DNA from: Pseudarthrobacter sp. NamE2
Lineage (GTDB): Bacteria > Actinomycetota > Actinomycetes > Actinomycetales > Micrococcaceae
Length of the DNA: 64,000 nt
Direction: 5' to 3'
Assembly: GCF_005796205.1 (NCBI RefSeq)
Contig: NZ_VAHN01000016.1
Location: 1-64,000, forward strand
Made by a program: the position numbers and the translations under genes. Each line of letters opens with the position of its first letter. Within the stretch, counting starts at the first letter, position 1. Below the pieces are notes generated by a model. The model was not told the origin of the DNA. It saw only the letters and a list, made by a program, of their open reading frames with translations, and ran no database searches. Positions 45,640 through 53,533 of this stretch are shown piece by piece.

Positions 45640-46065
45640 TCAGGCCGGCCGGCGGAGCTCGGACTCTTCCGGAACGTCGCCGCCGCGGGTATCCGGCTCG
45701 TCCGTGTCAACGGGCACGGACATCAGCGGGACTGCAAAGGTCACCACGGGACGGGCCTCGGCGTCGTCCGCGGACCTGACGGTCAGGCTCCTGGTGCCGG
45801 GCGGCACGGAGGGGGTGAAAACCTGCAGGTTCCGGGACCCGAGGACGGCAGAGTCCTGCAGCGCGTACCCGGTGCCGAAATGGTCCTGGAGGATGATGTT
45901 CGGCTGAGGTCCGCCCCCGGTTGCCATCTGGATGTTGACCACCAGCCCGGTGGCCCAAATTTCCACCGAAAGAACGGTGAATTCGGTGGATTCCGTGACG
46001 TGGCTGCCGTACGTGGGCGGCAGGAGCATTCCCCGGAGGGAGCCTGACGGTATGAGTTCTCGCAT
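45640..46065 (-). CDS. hypothetical protein (141 aa)
   Basis: From the ATG at 46065 (MRELIPSGSLRGMLLPPTYG) the sequence is beta-rich (TEFTVLSVEIWATGLVVNIQM, PNIILQDHFGTGYALQDSAVLGSRNLQVFTPSVPPGTRSLTV, VVTFAVPLMSV), suggesting a small beta-sandwich. No signal peptide or membrane helix. I recognise no family. It lies 37 bp upstream of the SDR gene on the same strand and is probably co-transcribed. Confidence 0.68.
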   Translation of the reverse strand: MRELIPSGSLRGMLLPPTYGSHVTESTEFTVLSVEIWATGLVVNIQMATGGGPQPNIILQDHFGTGYALQDSAVLGSRNLQVFTPSVPPGTRSLTVRSADDAEARPVVTFAVPLMSVPVDTDEPDTRGGDVPEESELRRPA

Positions 46066-46157
46066 TGTTGTTCCTGACGGTCTTGCGTCCGCGGTCGCCA
46101 AAGTGGCGCCGGATAGGTGCTCCGGTGCTGACGAAACGATGTGGGCGCTGGTGCGGC

Positions 46158-46604
46158 TTAGGCGTCTTCCCGATTGGGGTTTTCCAGCCTGAAGAAGTTG
46201 GATTGCTGCCCGTCGCTGCGCTGTTCCTGGTAAATGAAATTCAGGCGCCGGGAGTCGAAGGTTTCGAACCATTCCTCCCAGCTGATGTGGCGGAGCTTGT
46301 CGTTTCCGCCACCGAAGTCGATCCGCAGCACTCCGAGGTGGTCACTGTGTTCGGTGCCCTCCACGGTGGCCGGCACGCCGTCGCGCTCCTCGGCCCACTG
46401 CCTGATGACTTCGTGGTGCGTGGTGGCCAGGCTGCGGCCTTCACGTTCCGGCTCGTCTTCCGGAGACGTCACTTCCTGGGAGTACTTGAGCGATTTGGAC
46501 GACTCCGGCCCGCGCCGGATCTTTCCGTCATCCGGGCCTGCGCCCAAATCCTCTTCGTCCTTGTCCGCAGCGTCGCGGTTCTTGTTGCCCTTGTCTTCCG
46601 CCAT
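46158..46604 (-). CDS. conserved small protein, uncharacterised domain (148 aa)
   Basis: A polar, disordered N-terminus (1-55) precedes a compact domain (about 56-145): ATTHHEVIRQWAEERDGVPATVEGTEHSDHLGVLRIDFGGGN...ISWEEWFETFDSRRLNFIYQEQRSDGQQSNFFRLENPNRE. This domain occurs alone in many bacteria and is sometimes mislabelled as a glucan-branching protein; its role is not known to me. GGAAAGGAAGG is a strong ribosome site. A perfect 18-bp palindrome sits 32 bp upstream. Confidence 0.8.
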   Translation of the reverse strand: MAEDKGNKNRDAADKDEEDLGAGPDDGKIRRGPESSKSLKYSQEVTSPEDEPEREGRSLATTHHEVIRQWAEERDGVPATVEGTEHSDHLGVLRIDFGGGNDKLRHISWEEWFETFDSRRLNFIYQEQRSDGQQSNFFRLENPNREDA

Positions 46605-46635
46605 GGTTGGCCTTCCTTTCCCCAGGGGCTGGAAC

Positions 46636-46653
46636 TAGTAAGTCTACTTACTA
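46636..46653. promoter_or_regulatory. perfect palindrome TAGTAAGTCTACTTACTA upstream of the 148-aa gene
   Basis: The 8-bp arms TAGTAAGT and ACTTACTA flank a CT centre, 32 bp before the minus-strand ATG at 46604. It is AT-rich within GC-rich DNA and fits GTAAG-N4-CTTAC exactly, like the element at 28037 except for the last base there. Operator or promoter-proximal control site. Confidence 0.55.
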
Positions 46654-46738
46654 TGGAGCCTCCCCATGCGCTCCCCTGTCAAGGGCTGCCGGGCACATTC
46701 GGCGGGTTCCCGCGCAGGCGGCAGCGCAGGATTTCCGG

Positions 46739-47554
46739 CTAGGACCGCGGCCTCAGCACTGCGTAATATCCGGGTACGCACCCCTGCCCCTCCACCGCGG
46801 TTGCGGGGTTGGTTTCGATCTGGATCGCGCCGTCCTCCAGCAGATCCCATTCCGCCGGGGACAGCAGTTGCGCCCTTTCCTGGGGGCCGAAGCGACCCGG
46901 CATCGGCAGCCCCCGGATGGCGCGTTCCAGGGGCGCCGGAATGCTGCGGGGGGTGGCGCCCAGGTGGGACACGTACTCAACCGGGTTGCCCGGGAAATTG
47001 GTTTCGGCAAGGAACACGGTGCCACGGTCCCCTGCCAGGAGCCGCAGGTTCTGCACCAGGGCCGACTGCCCCGCCTGGTCCAGGACGTGGAGGACCCCGC
47101 GGATGAAGACGTTCGCGCCGCCGTCGAACCCCGCCCCGGCGCCAGGCGAGGTCATGTCCCGGACCTCGAACCGGACGTTCCCCAGGCCCTGGGATTCCGC
47201 GGCCGCCCGCCTGACGGCGTGCGCCGAGATATCCACGCCGACGGCTTCAGGGAAAATTCCGGCGAGCGCGCGGGTGAAGCTGCCATGCCCGCATCCGATG
47301 TCCAGCACGGGAAGGGCGGGGTCCAGATGGCGGAGCAGGACATCCTGGTAGCCAAGGAATTCAGTGTCCGTCCCGGCATCCCACAGAACCTCGCCGCCCG
47401 CGCCCGTTGCCTTGATGCCGGCCCAGTACCGGTCCCAGGCCAGGGGACGGTCCTTCGGGGCGGAACGCGACAACCGGACAAGCTTGGGGATCATCAGGTA
47501 CTTGCGCAGGGCTGACGCTACGGATTTGGCTGGCGGCTTCGCAGGTGAGGGCAC
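46739..47554 (-). CDS. class I SAM-dependent methyltransferase
   Basis: About 271 residues. SAM motif I is VLDIGCGHGSFTRAL and the motif II acid is VGVDIS, followed by FEVRDM. It methylates an unknown substrate; the N-terminal AWDRYWAGIKATGAGGEVLWD is typical of small-molecule methyltransferases. I chose the GTG at 47554 because a -10-like TATATT (47561-47566) lies exactly 6 nt upstream, consistent with a leaderless mRNA. Alternatives are the ATG at 47494 and the ATG at 47602, the latter lying inside a palindrome; none has a ribosome site. Confidence 0.8.
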   Translation of the reverse strand: MPSPAKPPAKSVASALRKYLMIPKLVRLSRSAPKDRPLAWDRYWAGIKATGAGGEVLWDAGTDTEFLGYQDVLLRHLDPALPVLDIGCGHGSFTRALAGIFPEAVGVDISAHAVRRAAAESQGLGNVRFEVRDMTSPGAGAGFDGGANVFIRGVLHVLDQAGQSALVQNLRLLAGDRGTVFLAETNFPGNPVEYVSHLGATPRSIPAPLERAIRGLPMPGRFGPQERAQLLSPAEWDLLEDGAIQIETNPATAVEGQGCVPGYYAVLRPRS

Positions 47555-47588
47555 CGGACAAATATATGTCCCGCCTGTCCGGTCCCCG

Positions 47589-47651
47589 GAGTTTTTGGCC
47601 ACATATGCCGACTTAAATGCCGTTTAGCCCCTCATATCTGCCCAAAAACTC
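47589..47651. repeat. imperfect inverted repeat (family A, copy 2)
   Basis: The half-sites at 47589-47612 and 47627-47651 both begin GAGTTTTTGG when read inward and contain CA(C/G)ATATG, with a 14-nt spacer starting TTAA. Architecture, half-site and spacer length match the perfect copy at 16356-16417. It sits between the STAS-like gene's 3' end and the methyltransferase gene, both on the minus strand. Confidence 0.75.
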
Positions 47652-47676
47652 TTCCGTCCGAGGGGAAGGTTCCAGG

Positions 47677-48063
47677 TCAGGCGGCGGGGCCGCTGTCCAG
47701 CACCAGCCAGGCCATGGCCACCTCCCTTGAGGTGAAGAAGCGCGTGGGGCAGGGCAGCCTGCTGACTCCGAGCACGAAATTGGCCATCACCTTGTCCACG
47801 GGTGAGGAGCCGAGCAGCGCGATCCGCGTTGCCTGGCAGCGGCGGCCAAAGAGGGCCCGGGCACCGCGGCTGACTTTTTCGGTGGTCGCCATGTCCACGA
47901 GCATGGGGCGCCGGGTATCCCGCACAGCTCGTTCACCCTGCGCATGGCGCTTTCGGCATCGGCCTCGCTGATGGAGGATCCCCGCGGCCACCGGAGCTGG
48001 AGGATTCCGCCCCCGTCCAGGCTCAGGTCCCCCCTTGGCAGATTCGGTCGGCTGGTCCGTCAC
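47677..48063 (-). pseudogene. STAS/DUF7793-like gene with two apparent frameshifts
   Basis: A GTG at 48063 follows GGAGGG (VTDQPTESAKG). The family-like sequence then continues in a second frame (GDLSLDGGGILQLRWPRGSSISEADAESAMRRVNELCG) and returns to the first frame for TRRPMLVDMATTEKVSRGARALFG...MANFVLGVSRLPCPTRFFTSREVAMAWL. Removing one G from the 6-G run at 48029-48034 and adding one to the 3-G run at 47919-47921 restores a continuous 128-residue protein. The first frame happens to stay open, so a hybrid protein with a scrambled middle may be made. It is divergent from the histidine kinase gene, a plausible phosphorelay partner. Confidence 0.65.
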
Positions 48064-48144
48064 TTTGCCCTCCGCAGCCTTTTCCAGAAGCCGTCCGTCC
48101 TGCATCCCCCTACAATGTACTCAACTGGGAGGGAAGTGGTCTTT

Positions 48145-49827
48145 GTGGCGGCTGATATGCGGTGTGACTCGCGCGTGGCCCGCACCGCCGTGGTGGCAGA
48201 TCCCGACGCCGGACGGCTGGGCTTGAATGCCGCCGCCCTGGAGGGTGCCGGGTACCTCGTCCGGACCGCTTCGGACGCATCCCGCCTAAGTGCCCTGCTC
48301 GATGAGGGCGAGCCTGCCGTGATCATCGCCGACGCCTCGCTTTTGCCCGCGATCGACTCCGAGGTGCCCGTCCTGCTGATGGTGGACCTGGACAACCCGG
48401 CCGAAACCTCGGCCCGGCCTTCCGGCATCCACGACTGCATCACCAAGCCGCCCGCGCCCCGCGAACTGGTCCACCGCGCCACCGCGCTCATCGACCTGGT
48501 GGCCCGGCGGAGCGCGTCCCGGCAGGAAGCCGAGGCGCTGCGCGAGCAGCTCCGCCTGGTGTCCGCCGCTGTCCGCGCCACCAACGATCCCCAGGAGATT
48601 GCCAACCACGTGGTGGCCGGCTTCGGCAGCACATTCAAGGCGGACCACGTCCGGCTCACCACCTTTGAAGATGATCGGGTTCCACACATTACGGCCGCGT
48701 GGGACGCGCCCCGCGTCAAGCCACTGCCCGACGGTGTCCTGCCCGGCGGGGACGAAGCCCGCCGGACCGCGGACGTGCTGTGGGCCGGCGCCGAGACGCT
48801 GGCCTCGGAAGGCACCGAACCGGACGAGGGCGAACCCGGCCGCCGCCGCGAAGGCGGAGATGCGGCGGCAGGCGGGGTGCCGGCGTCGGGATTCTCCCAC
48901 GCCGTCTCCACGCTGGCGGTGCCGATGGGCGAGGGAAACTCCTCGCTGGGCATCATCTGGATCGCGATGCAGGACCGGCCGCGCCAATGGTCCCGGGCCG
49001 AGCTGGGCCTGATCCAGCACGTGGCGGGCAACGCCGCCCACGGCCTGATCCAGAGCCACCTGATCAGCAGCCAGCAGCAGGTAGTTAAGCAGCTCCAGCA
49101 GCTGGACAAGGCCAAGACTGACTTCCTGGCCACGGTGAACCATGAACTGCGCACGCCGCTGACCTCGATCATGGCTTATCTGGACATGATCCAGGAGAGC
49201 ACGGAGCAGCCGATCGCCCCCGAGATCCACAAGATGCTGGACATCGTGGTGCGGAATACCGAGCGGCTCCGCTCCCTCATCGAGGACATGCTGAGCGTTT
49301 CGCGCAACGGCCTGGACGACGGCCTTATGCACCTCACGCCGGTCCGGCTTGGCCAGACCCTGGAATTGGTGGCCGCGGCGCTGCGTCCGCTGGCCAGGCT
49401 GCAGAACGTTACCATCGCCGTCGAACAGGTCCCCGAGGATCCGGAAATCCTGGCTGACGAAGTGCAGCTGCAGCAGGTGTTCACCAACCTGGTGTCCAAC
49501 GCCATCAAGTTCACGCCCAGCGGCGGCCGGATCGAGGTGGGCAGCGAGTCCCACGCTGACGACGACGGCTCCCGCTGGGCAACCGTGCGCGTGGCGGACA
49601 CGGGGATCGGTATTTCCAGCGACGAGATCGACCACGTGTTCACGCGTTTTTACCGCGCGTCCAACGCGATGTCCGGGGCCATCCCCGGGACGGGGCTGGG
49701 GCTTGCCATCACCCAGGACATCGTGGCCCGGCACGGGGGGAAAATAGACGTAGCGTCCACACTGGGCGCGGGAACCACTGTTACGGTCAGCCTCCCCTTG
49801 GACGCCGACCGTTCCCAGGCCAACTGA
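48145..49827 (+). CDS. cytosolic hybrid sensor histidine kinase (receiver-like, GAF, HisKA, HATPase)
   Basis: About 560 residues. The N-terminal receiver-like domain (about 8-115; VIIADASLLPA with the acceptor-like Asp, ITKPPAP with the conserved Lys) leads to a GAF domain (about 140-300), then HisKA with the phospho-acceptor His in NHELRTP (about residue 333) and a HATPase domain with N box FTNLVSNAIKF, G1 DTGIGI and G2 GTGLGLAI. No membrane helices, so it senses cytosolic signals. GGAGGG at 48128 favours a GTG start at 48136 or 48145; ATGs at 48115 and 48157 are alternatives. It is 33 bp from the GGDEF-EAL gene, which is probably its output partner. Confidence 0.9.
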   Translation: MAADMRCDSRVARTAVVADPDAGRLGLNAAALEGAGYLVRTASDASRLSALLDEGEPAVIIADASLLPAIDSEVPVLLMVDLDNPAETSARPSGIHDCITKPPAPRELVHRATALIDLVARRSASRQEAEALREQLRLVSAAVRATNDPQEIANHVVAGFGSTFKADHVRLTTFEDDRVPHITAAWDAPRVKPLPDGVLPGGDEARRTADVLWAGAETLASEGTEPDEGEPGRRREGGDAAAGGVPASGFSHAVSTLAVPMGEGNSSLGIIWIAMQDRPRQWSRAELGLIQHVAGNAAHGLIQSHLISSQQQVVKQLQQLDKAKTDFLATVNHELRTPLTSIMAYLDMIQESTEQPIAPEIHKMLDIVVRNTERLRSLIEDMLSVSRNGLDDGLMHLTPVRLGQTLELVAAALRPLARLQNVTIAVEQVPEDPEILADEVQLQQVFTNLVSNAIKFTPSGGRIEVGSESHADDDGSRWATVRVADTGIGISSDEIDHVFTRFYRASNAMSGAIPGTGLGLAITQDIVARHGGKIDVASTLGAGTTVTVSLPLDADRSQAN

Positions 49828-49860
49828 ACCGGCCCCCGGTTGAGGGAAGGAGGAACCCCG

Positions 49861-51396
49861 ATGTTCGCGGACAATGATCCCCGGCTCTCCCAGCTGCTGG
49901 AAGGCATTGTCCGGCTGGCGTCCGGAGACCTCAGCTCCCGGATCGAGGTGTCCCCCGCACGGGACGAGCTGGACGCCATCATCATGGGCACCAACCTGCT
50001 GGCCGAGGACCTGCAGATCATCTACGAGGAGCTGGAGCAGCGCGTGCAGGTGCGCACCCAGCTGCTCCACGAGGCGCACCTTGAGATGCAGAAGATGGCC
50101 ATGCAGGACCCGCTCACGGGTTTGGCCAACCGCTCCGCCCTCATTGAGTCGCTGAGGGCCGCGCTCGACGCCGAACACCCGCCGGGCGAAGTCCCTGTCA
50201 TCCTGTTGATGGACCTGGATGCTTTCAAGTCCATCAACGACAGCATGGGCCACACCGCCGGCGACCAAGTGCTGATCACCGTTGGCGAACGGATCCGGGG
50301 TGCGGTGCGTGCCAGTGATGTGGTTGCCCGGCTGGGCGGCGACGAATTCGCCATCGTGCTGCCTTCGGCCACCCCGGACCAGGCCGCCATCGTAGGGCAC
50401 CGCATCCTGGCGGCGCTCGATTCGCCCATAGAACTGCCCGGGCGCAGCGTGCGCTGCGGAGCGAGCATCGGGCTGAGCGCGGGCAGTGCCGGCCAGGCGC
50501 CCGAGGACATGCTGATGGAAGCCGACGTCGCCATGTACGCTTCCAAGGCCGAAGGACAGAACCGGCTGCACCGGTTTGAACCGGCTCTCCTGCTGATGCG
50601 CAGGCTCCGCCGCCAGCTGGTGGACGACCTCCGCACCGCCATCAAGAATGACGGCCTCACGCTCCACTACCAGCCCGTGGTGGAACTCGCCACCGGAAGG
50701 GTGGAGGGCGTGGAGGCGCTGGTCCGCTGGAACCACCCCACCCGGGGATTCGTTATGCCGGACGAATTCATTCCGCTGGCCGAAGAGGCAGGGCTGATCT
50801 CCGAGCTGGGCCTTTGGGTGCTCCGGACGGCAGTGCACCAGCTCCGGTCCTGGATCGACGCGTCCCTGGTGGACACGATGTTCTCCGTCCGCATCAACAT
50901 CTCCGCCACGGATTTGCAAAGCCTGCAGTTCATCGAGGACGTCCGGACAGTGTTGAAGGAAACCGGTGTGCGGCCGGAACAGGTGGTACTGGAACTGACG
51001 GAAGTTGCCATCGTCAAGGGCAATGAATTGGACCGCTATTCACTCGGCGGCCTTCGCGGTTTGGGCGTGGGAATCGAAATTGATGATTTTGGTACCGGCT
51101 ACTCCTCCATCAGCTACCTGCGACGGCTGCCGGTGGACCGGGTCAAGGTTGACCGCTCGCTGATTTCCGGGCTGGGGTCCGATCCAAGCCAGCCGGAATT
51201 GGTGGCCGCGGTGCTGCAACTGGTGCGGGCCTGCGGGCTGGAGGCCGTGTGGGAAGGTGTGGAGACGGCGGAACAGGCGGAAATCCTCCGCGGCCTCGGC
51301 TGCCTGAGCGCGCAGGGCTACTACTTCGGCAGGCCTGTTCCGCCCGAGCAGATTCCGGTACTGCTGGCTGACCGGCCGGAAAGCGCGAACCCGTAA
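49861..51396 (+). CDS. GGDEF-EAL bifunctional cyclic-di-GMP enzyme
   Basis: 511 residues from the ATG at 49861 (GGAAGGAGGAA upstream). A cytosolic HAMP-like/coiled-coil segment (about 8-85) is followed by a diguanylate cyclase with RLGGDEF (about 157-163) and an intact inhibitory I-site RASD five residues before it. The phosphodiesterase domain has EALVRW (about 285), NIS, ELTE, DDFGTGYSSISYL, the lysine in DRVKVDRSLI and WEGVET, all catalytic positions present. Both synthesis and hydrolysis look possible. Co-transcribed with the kinase. Confidence 0.94.
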   Translation: MFADNDPRLSQLLEGIVRLASGDLSSRIEVSPARDELDAIIMGTNLLAEDLQIIYEELEQRVQVRTQLLHEAHLEMQKMAMQDPLTGLANRSALIESLRAALDAEHPPGEVPVILLMDLDAFKSINDSMGHTAGDQVLITVGERIRGAVRASDVVARLGGDEFAIVLPSATPDQAAIVGHRILAALDSPIELPGRSVRCGASIGLSAGSAGQAPEDMLMEADVAMYASKAEGQNRLHRFEPALLLMRRLRRQLVDDLRTAIKNDGLTLHYQPVVELATGRVEGVEALVRWNHPTRGFVMPDEFIPLAEEAGLISELGLWVLRTAVHQLRSWIDASLVDTMFSVRINISATDLQSLQFIEDVRTVLKETGVRPEQVVLELTEVAIVKGNELDRYSLGGLRGLGVGIEIDDFGTGYSSISYLRRLPVDRVKVDRSLISGLGSDPSQPELVAAVLQLVRACGLEAVWEGVETAEQAEILRGLGCLSAQGYYFGRPVPPEQIPVLLADRPESANP

Positions 51397-51565
51397 AGGT
51401 TAAAGTACTGCGCTTTTGGTGCCGCCGATATACGATCATCGTGCGGTGTCTGATTTTCCTGGCCGCAAAAGCTGGGGTGAACAGAATCACCGGAGTTAAA
51501 GGCGTTTAGAAATTGAACATTATTGGGCCACAAGGTCATTACTTCGTCAACTGGGGGCGTAGCTA

Positions 51566-52624
51566 ATGTCGGTTCGTGTACAGGCATGGGGAATCATTGC
51601 CGCGGTGCTGGCGGATACCGATCCGTCCGGCGCGGCCGTCCGCCAGCGCCTTAGCAACAATCTCGACCAAAATCCGGGGGTTCCGGAACGGGCACTGCTG
51701 GAATACCTGCTGGAGACGCGGCGCAGCGACGCGAATACCGTGGAAACGCTGGAAAGCGCCCGGGAGATGCGTCTGACTCCCCCTGCCATGCCGCCGCAGG
51801 TTGCCGAGCAGATTGATGCCATCCGGAGTGTGTCGCGCATCAGTACACTGCTTGAGAACCAGATGTTGATGACGGCGTTCCAGCCCATCTACGGGCTCGC
51901 CGAAAAGAGCGTGATCGGCGTGGAGGCACTGTCCCGGTTCGTCAGCGACGACGGCGCCGCGGCGGAGTTGTGGTTCGCCGAGGCGAGGGCCGTGGGCCTT
52001 GGCGCCAATCTGGAGTTTTCCGCCCTCGGCTCCGCGGCCATCGCGGCCAGGGACCTTCAGCCCAACCTCTTTGTCTCCCTCAATATCTCGCCCTCGTCCT
52101 GCCTGGATCCGCGGCTTCCGGAACTGTTCGAATACATCGACCTTCCCATCAACCGGGTGGTCCTTGAACTGACGGAAAGCATCGCCGATGAGCAGTATGC
52201 GCAGTTCATCGCGGCCGTCAATCCGCTGCGTGACAAAGGCCTGCGGATCGCCGTCGACGACACCCACTCCGGTGCCGGCGCACTAAGCCGAATGGTCCAC
52301 CTGCGGCCGGACTTCCTCAAGGTGGGCCGGGACGTCATCGCCGACGTGGACAACGACGGCATCCAGCGCGCCCTGGCCGCCTGTCTGGTGGATCTCACCG
52401 AGCAGATCGGCACCACCCTGGTGGCGGAGGGCATCGAAACGGTCGGCGAACTGAAGGTCCTCACCGAGCTGGGAATCGACGCCGGCCAGGGCTACCTGCT
52501 GGGACGCCCCTCGGTCCGGCCGCAGGACTGGGCCTCCTGGAACACACGCCTGGACGCGGACGGCCTCGACCGGCAGCTGGCCGAGCAGGCCGGCAGCAAG
52601 CCGCGGGCGAACGAAGCACACTAA
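51566..52624 (+). CDS. EAL-domain phosphodiesterase-like protein
   Basis: 352 residues. The N-terminal 95 residues are helical and include RQRLSNNLDQNPGVPERALLEYL, similar to the small gene at 1011. The EAL domain keeps EALSRF, NISPSS, ELTE and AEGIET. Loop 6 is altered: DDTHSGAGALSRM replaces the usual DDFGTGYSSLSYL, and LKVGRDVI lacks the usual Asp after the catalytic Lys. It may hydrolyse c-di-GMP weakly or act as a sensor. Start ATG 51566 with a weak GGGGGCG site. A strong terminator follows. Confidence 0.9.
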   Translation: MSVRVQAWGIIAAVLADTDPSGAAVRQRLSNNLDQNPGVPERALLEYLLETRRSDANTVETLESAREMRLTPPAMPPQVAEQIDAIRSVSRISTLLENQMLMTAFQPIYGLAEKSVIGVEALSRFVSDDGAAAELWFAEARAVGLGANLEFSALGSAAIAARDLQPNLFVSLNISPSSCLDPRLPELFEYIDLPINRVVLELTESIADEQYAQFIAAVNPLRDKGLRIAVDDTHSGAGALSRMVHLRPDFLKVGRDVIADVDNDGIQRALAACLVDLTEQIGTTLVAEGIETVGELKVLTELGIDAGQGYLLGRPSVRPQDWASWNTRLDADGLDRQLAEQAGSKPRANEAH

Positions 52625-52633
52625 GGAATGAAC

Positions 52634-52674
52634 AACAGAGGTCCGGCGGACGCCTTGTCCGTCGGACCTCTGTT
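52634..52674 (+). terminator. Rho-independent terminator after the EAL gene
   Basis: AACAGAGGTCCGGCGGAC pairs with GTCCGTCGGACCTCTGTT around a 5-nt loop (one mismatch), followed by TTG. It starts 9 nt after the stop codon and ends the kinase/GGDEF/EAL block. Confidence 0.85.
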
Positions 52675-52710
52675 TTGTTGCACGGTCTGAGGCACCGCAA
52701 TGTACGGGTG

Positions 52711-52932
52711 CTATTCGTCGTGCCCCTGGTCACCGCTCATCTGGTCCTCGGCCGGAGGCGTCTCGCCGGGTGGCACTCCCCCGCCGGGTTCCAGGCCCGT
52801 GACATCGCCTTCCGCCGGATCCGGGTTGGCCGATCCCGCTGATTCCTTGCTTCCTGCCCCGCGTGCGCCGTCAAGACCCTTGCCCGGCTGGTCCGGGTTG
52901 GCGGGGTCGTTTTCCGGATGATAGCTGCTCAT
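52711..52932 (-). CDS. small disordered protein, unknown (73 aa)
   Basis: ATG at 52932 after GGAAGGAAGGAT. The protein is wholly hydrophilic, rich in Gly, Pro, Asp, Glu and Ser ([30 protein letters not shown]..., ending MSGDQGHDE). No domain. It is divergent from the similar disordered gene at 53067 across 134 bp that contain a GTAAGCATGC motif. Confidence 0.65.
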   Translation of the reverse strand: MSSYHPENDPANPDQPGKGLDGARGAGSKESAGSANPDPAEGDVTGLEPGGGVPPGETPPAEDQMSGDQGHDE

Positions 52933-52985
52933 CGTACGTATCCTTCCTTCCGGCCGCGGTTCTTTGCCCCAGCTCTGGACTAATT

Positions 52986-52999
52986 GTAAGCATGCTGAT
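52986..52999. promoter_or_regulatory. GTAAGCATGCTGAT motif in a divergent promoter region
   Basis: Shares GTAAGCATGCT with the element at 28037 and lies between two divergent genes for small disordered proteins (starts 52932 and 53067). A GATAAT sequence just downstream (52997-53002) could be a -10 box for the plus-strand gene. Confidence 0.42.
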
Positions 53000-53066
53000 A
53001 ATTCTGGAGGAGTAGGGCGGGCAGCCGCTGGGGTGCCCGGCACATACAACGTCAGGAGGAACAGTC

Positions 53067-53522
53067 ATGGGAATCGGCGACAGCATCGGCAAGGCAGCGG
53101 AGAACGCCATGGAGGACCTCGCGGGAACGTCAAAGCCCACGGAGAAGCTGAACGTTCCCGAGCCCACGGATCCCAATGACGACGTGGAGGTCCACTCCTC
53201 CATCAGCGAAGGGTCCAACGCCATGGAGGCGGAGAAGGAAAAGGCACCCGGCCTGAAGACCGGGCCGGCCCCGGGACCGGTCTCGGAGAACCCGTTCGGC
53301 GGCGACGTGGATGAGACTGACAATGACAGGGCCGAAGCAGGCCGGGGAACGGGCGACGCCGGCCTGGCGGGGAGCGCGACGGCACCGGGTGGCGGAGAGG
53401 AGTCCACGAAGGGCCGCGTCTCGGGGGTTTCCGGAGGTTTGCCGGACAGCAACCCGGATGAACTGCGGGCCGATCCCACCGAGGGCGACCAGGACCCGTC
53501 CACGAGCACCGGCCGCGGCTAG
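53067..53522 (+). CDS. disordered protein, unknown (151 aa)
   Basis: ATG at 53067 after CAGGAGGAA. An amphipathic N-terminus (MGIGDSIGKAAENAMEDLAG) is followed by 130 residues rich in Gly, Asp, Glu, Pro, Ser and Thr without hydrophobic core. The N-terminal helix resembles CsbD-like or membrane-surface-binding helices, but no family can be named. It shares its upstream region with the 73-residue disordered gene and is followed by a perfect hairpin. Confidence 0.68.
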   Translation: MGIGDSIGKAAENAMEDLAGTSKPTEKLNVPEPTDPNDDVEVHSSISEGSNAMEAEKEKAPGLKTGPAPGPVSENPFGGDVDETDNDRAEAGRGTGDAGLAGSATAPGGGEESTKGRVSGVSGGLPDSNPDELRADPTEGDQDPSTSTGRG

Positions 53523-53533
53523 GCACTTTACAC

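Noticed and set aside
48286..50919. An 877-codon minus-strand open frame opposite the kinase and GGDEF-EAL genes
   Set aside because: All signalling motifs lie on the plus strand; the antisense frame is a codon-bias shadow.
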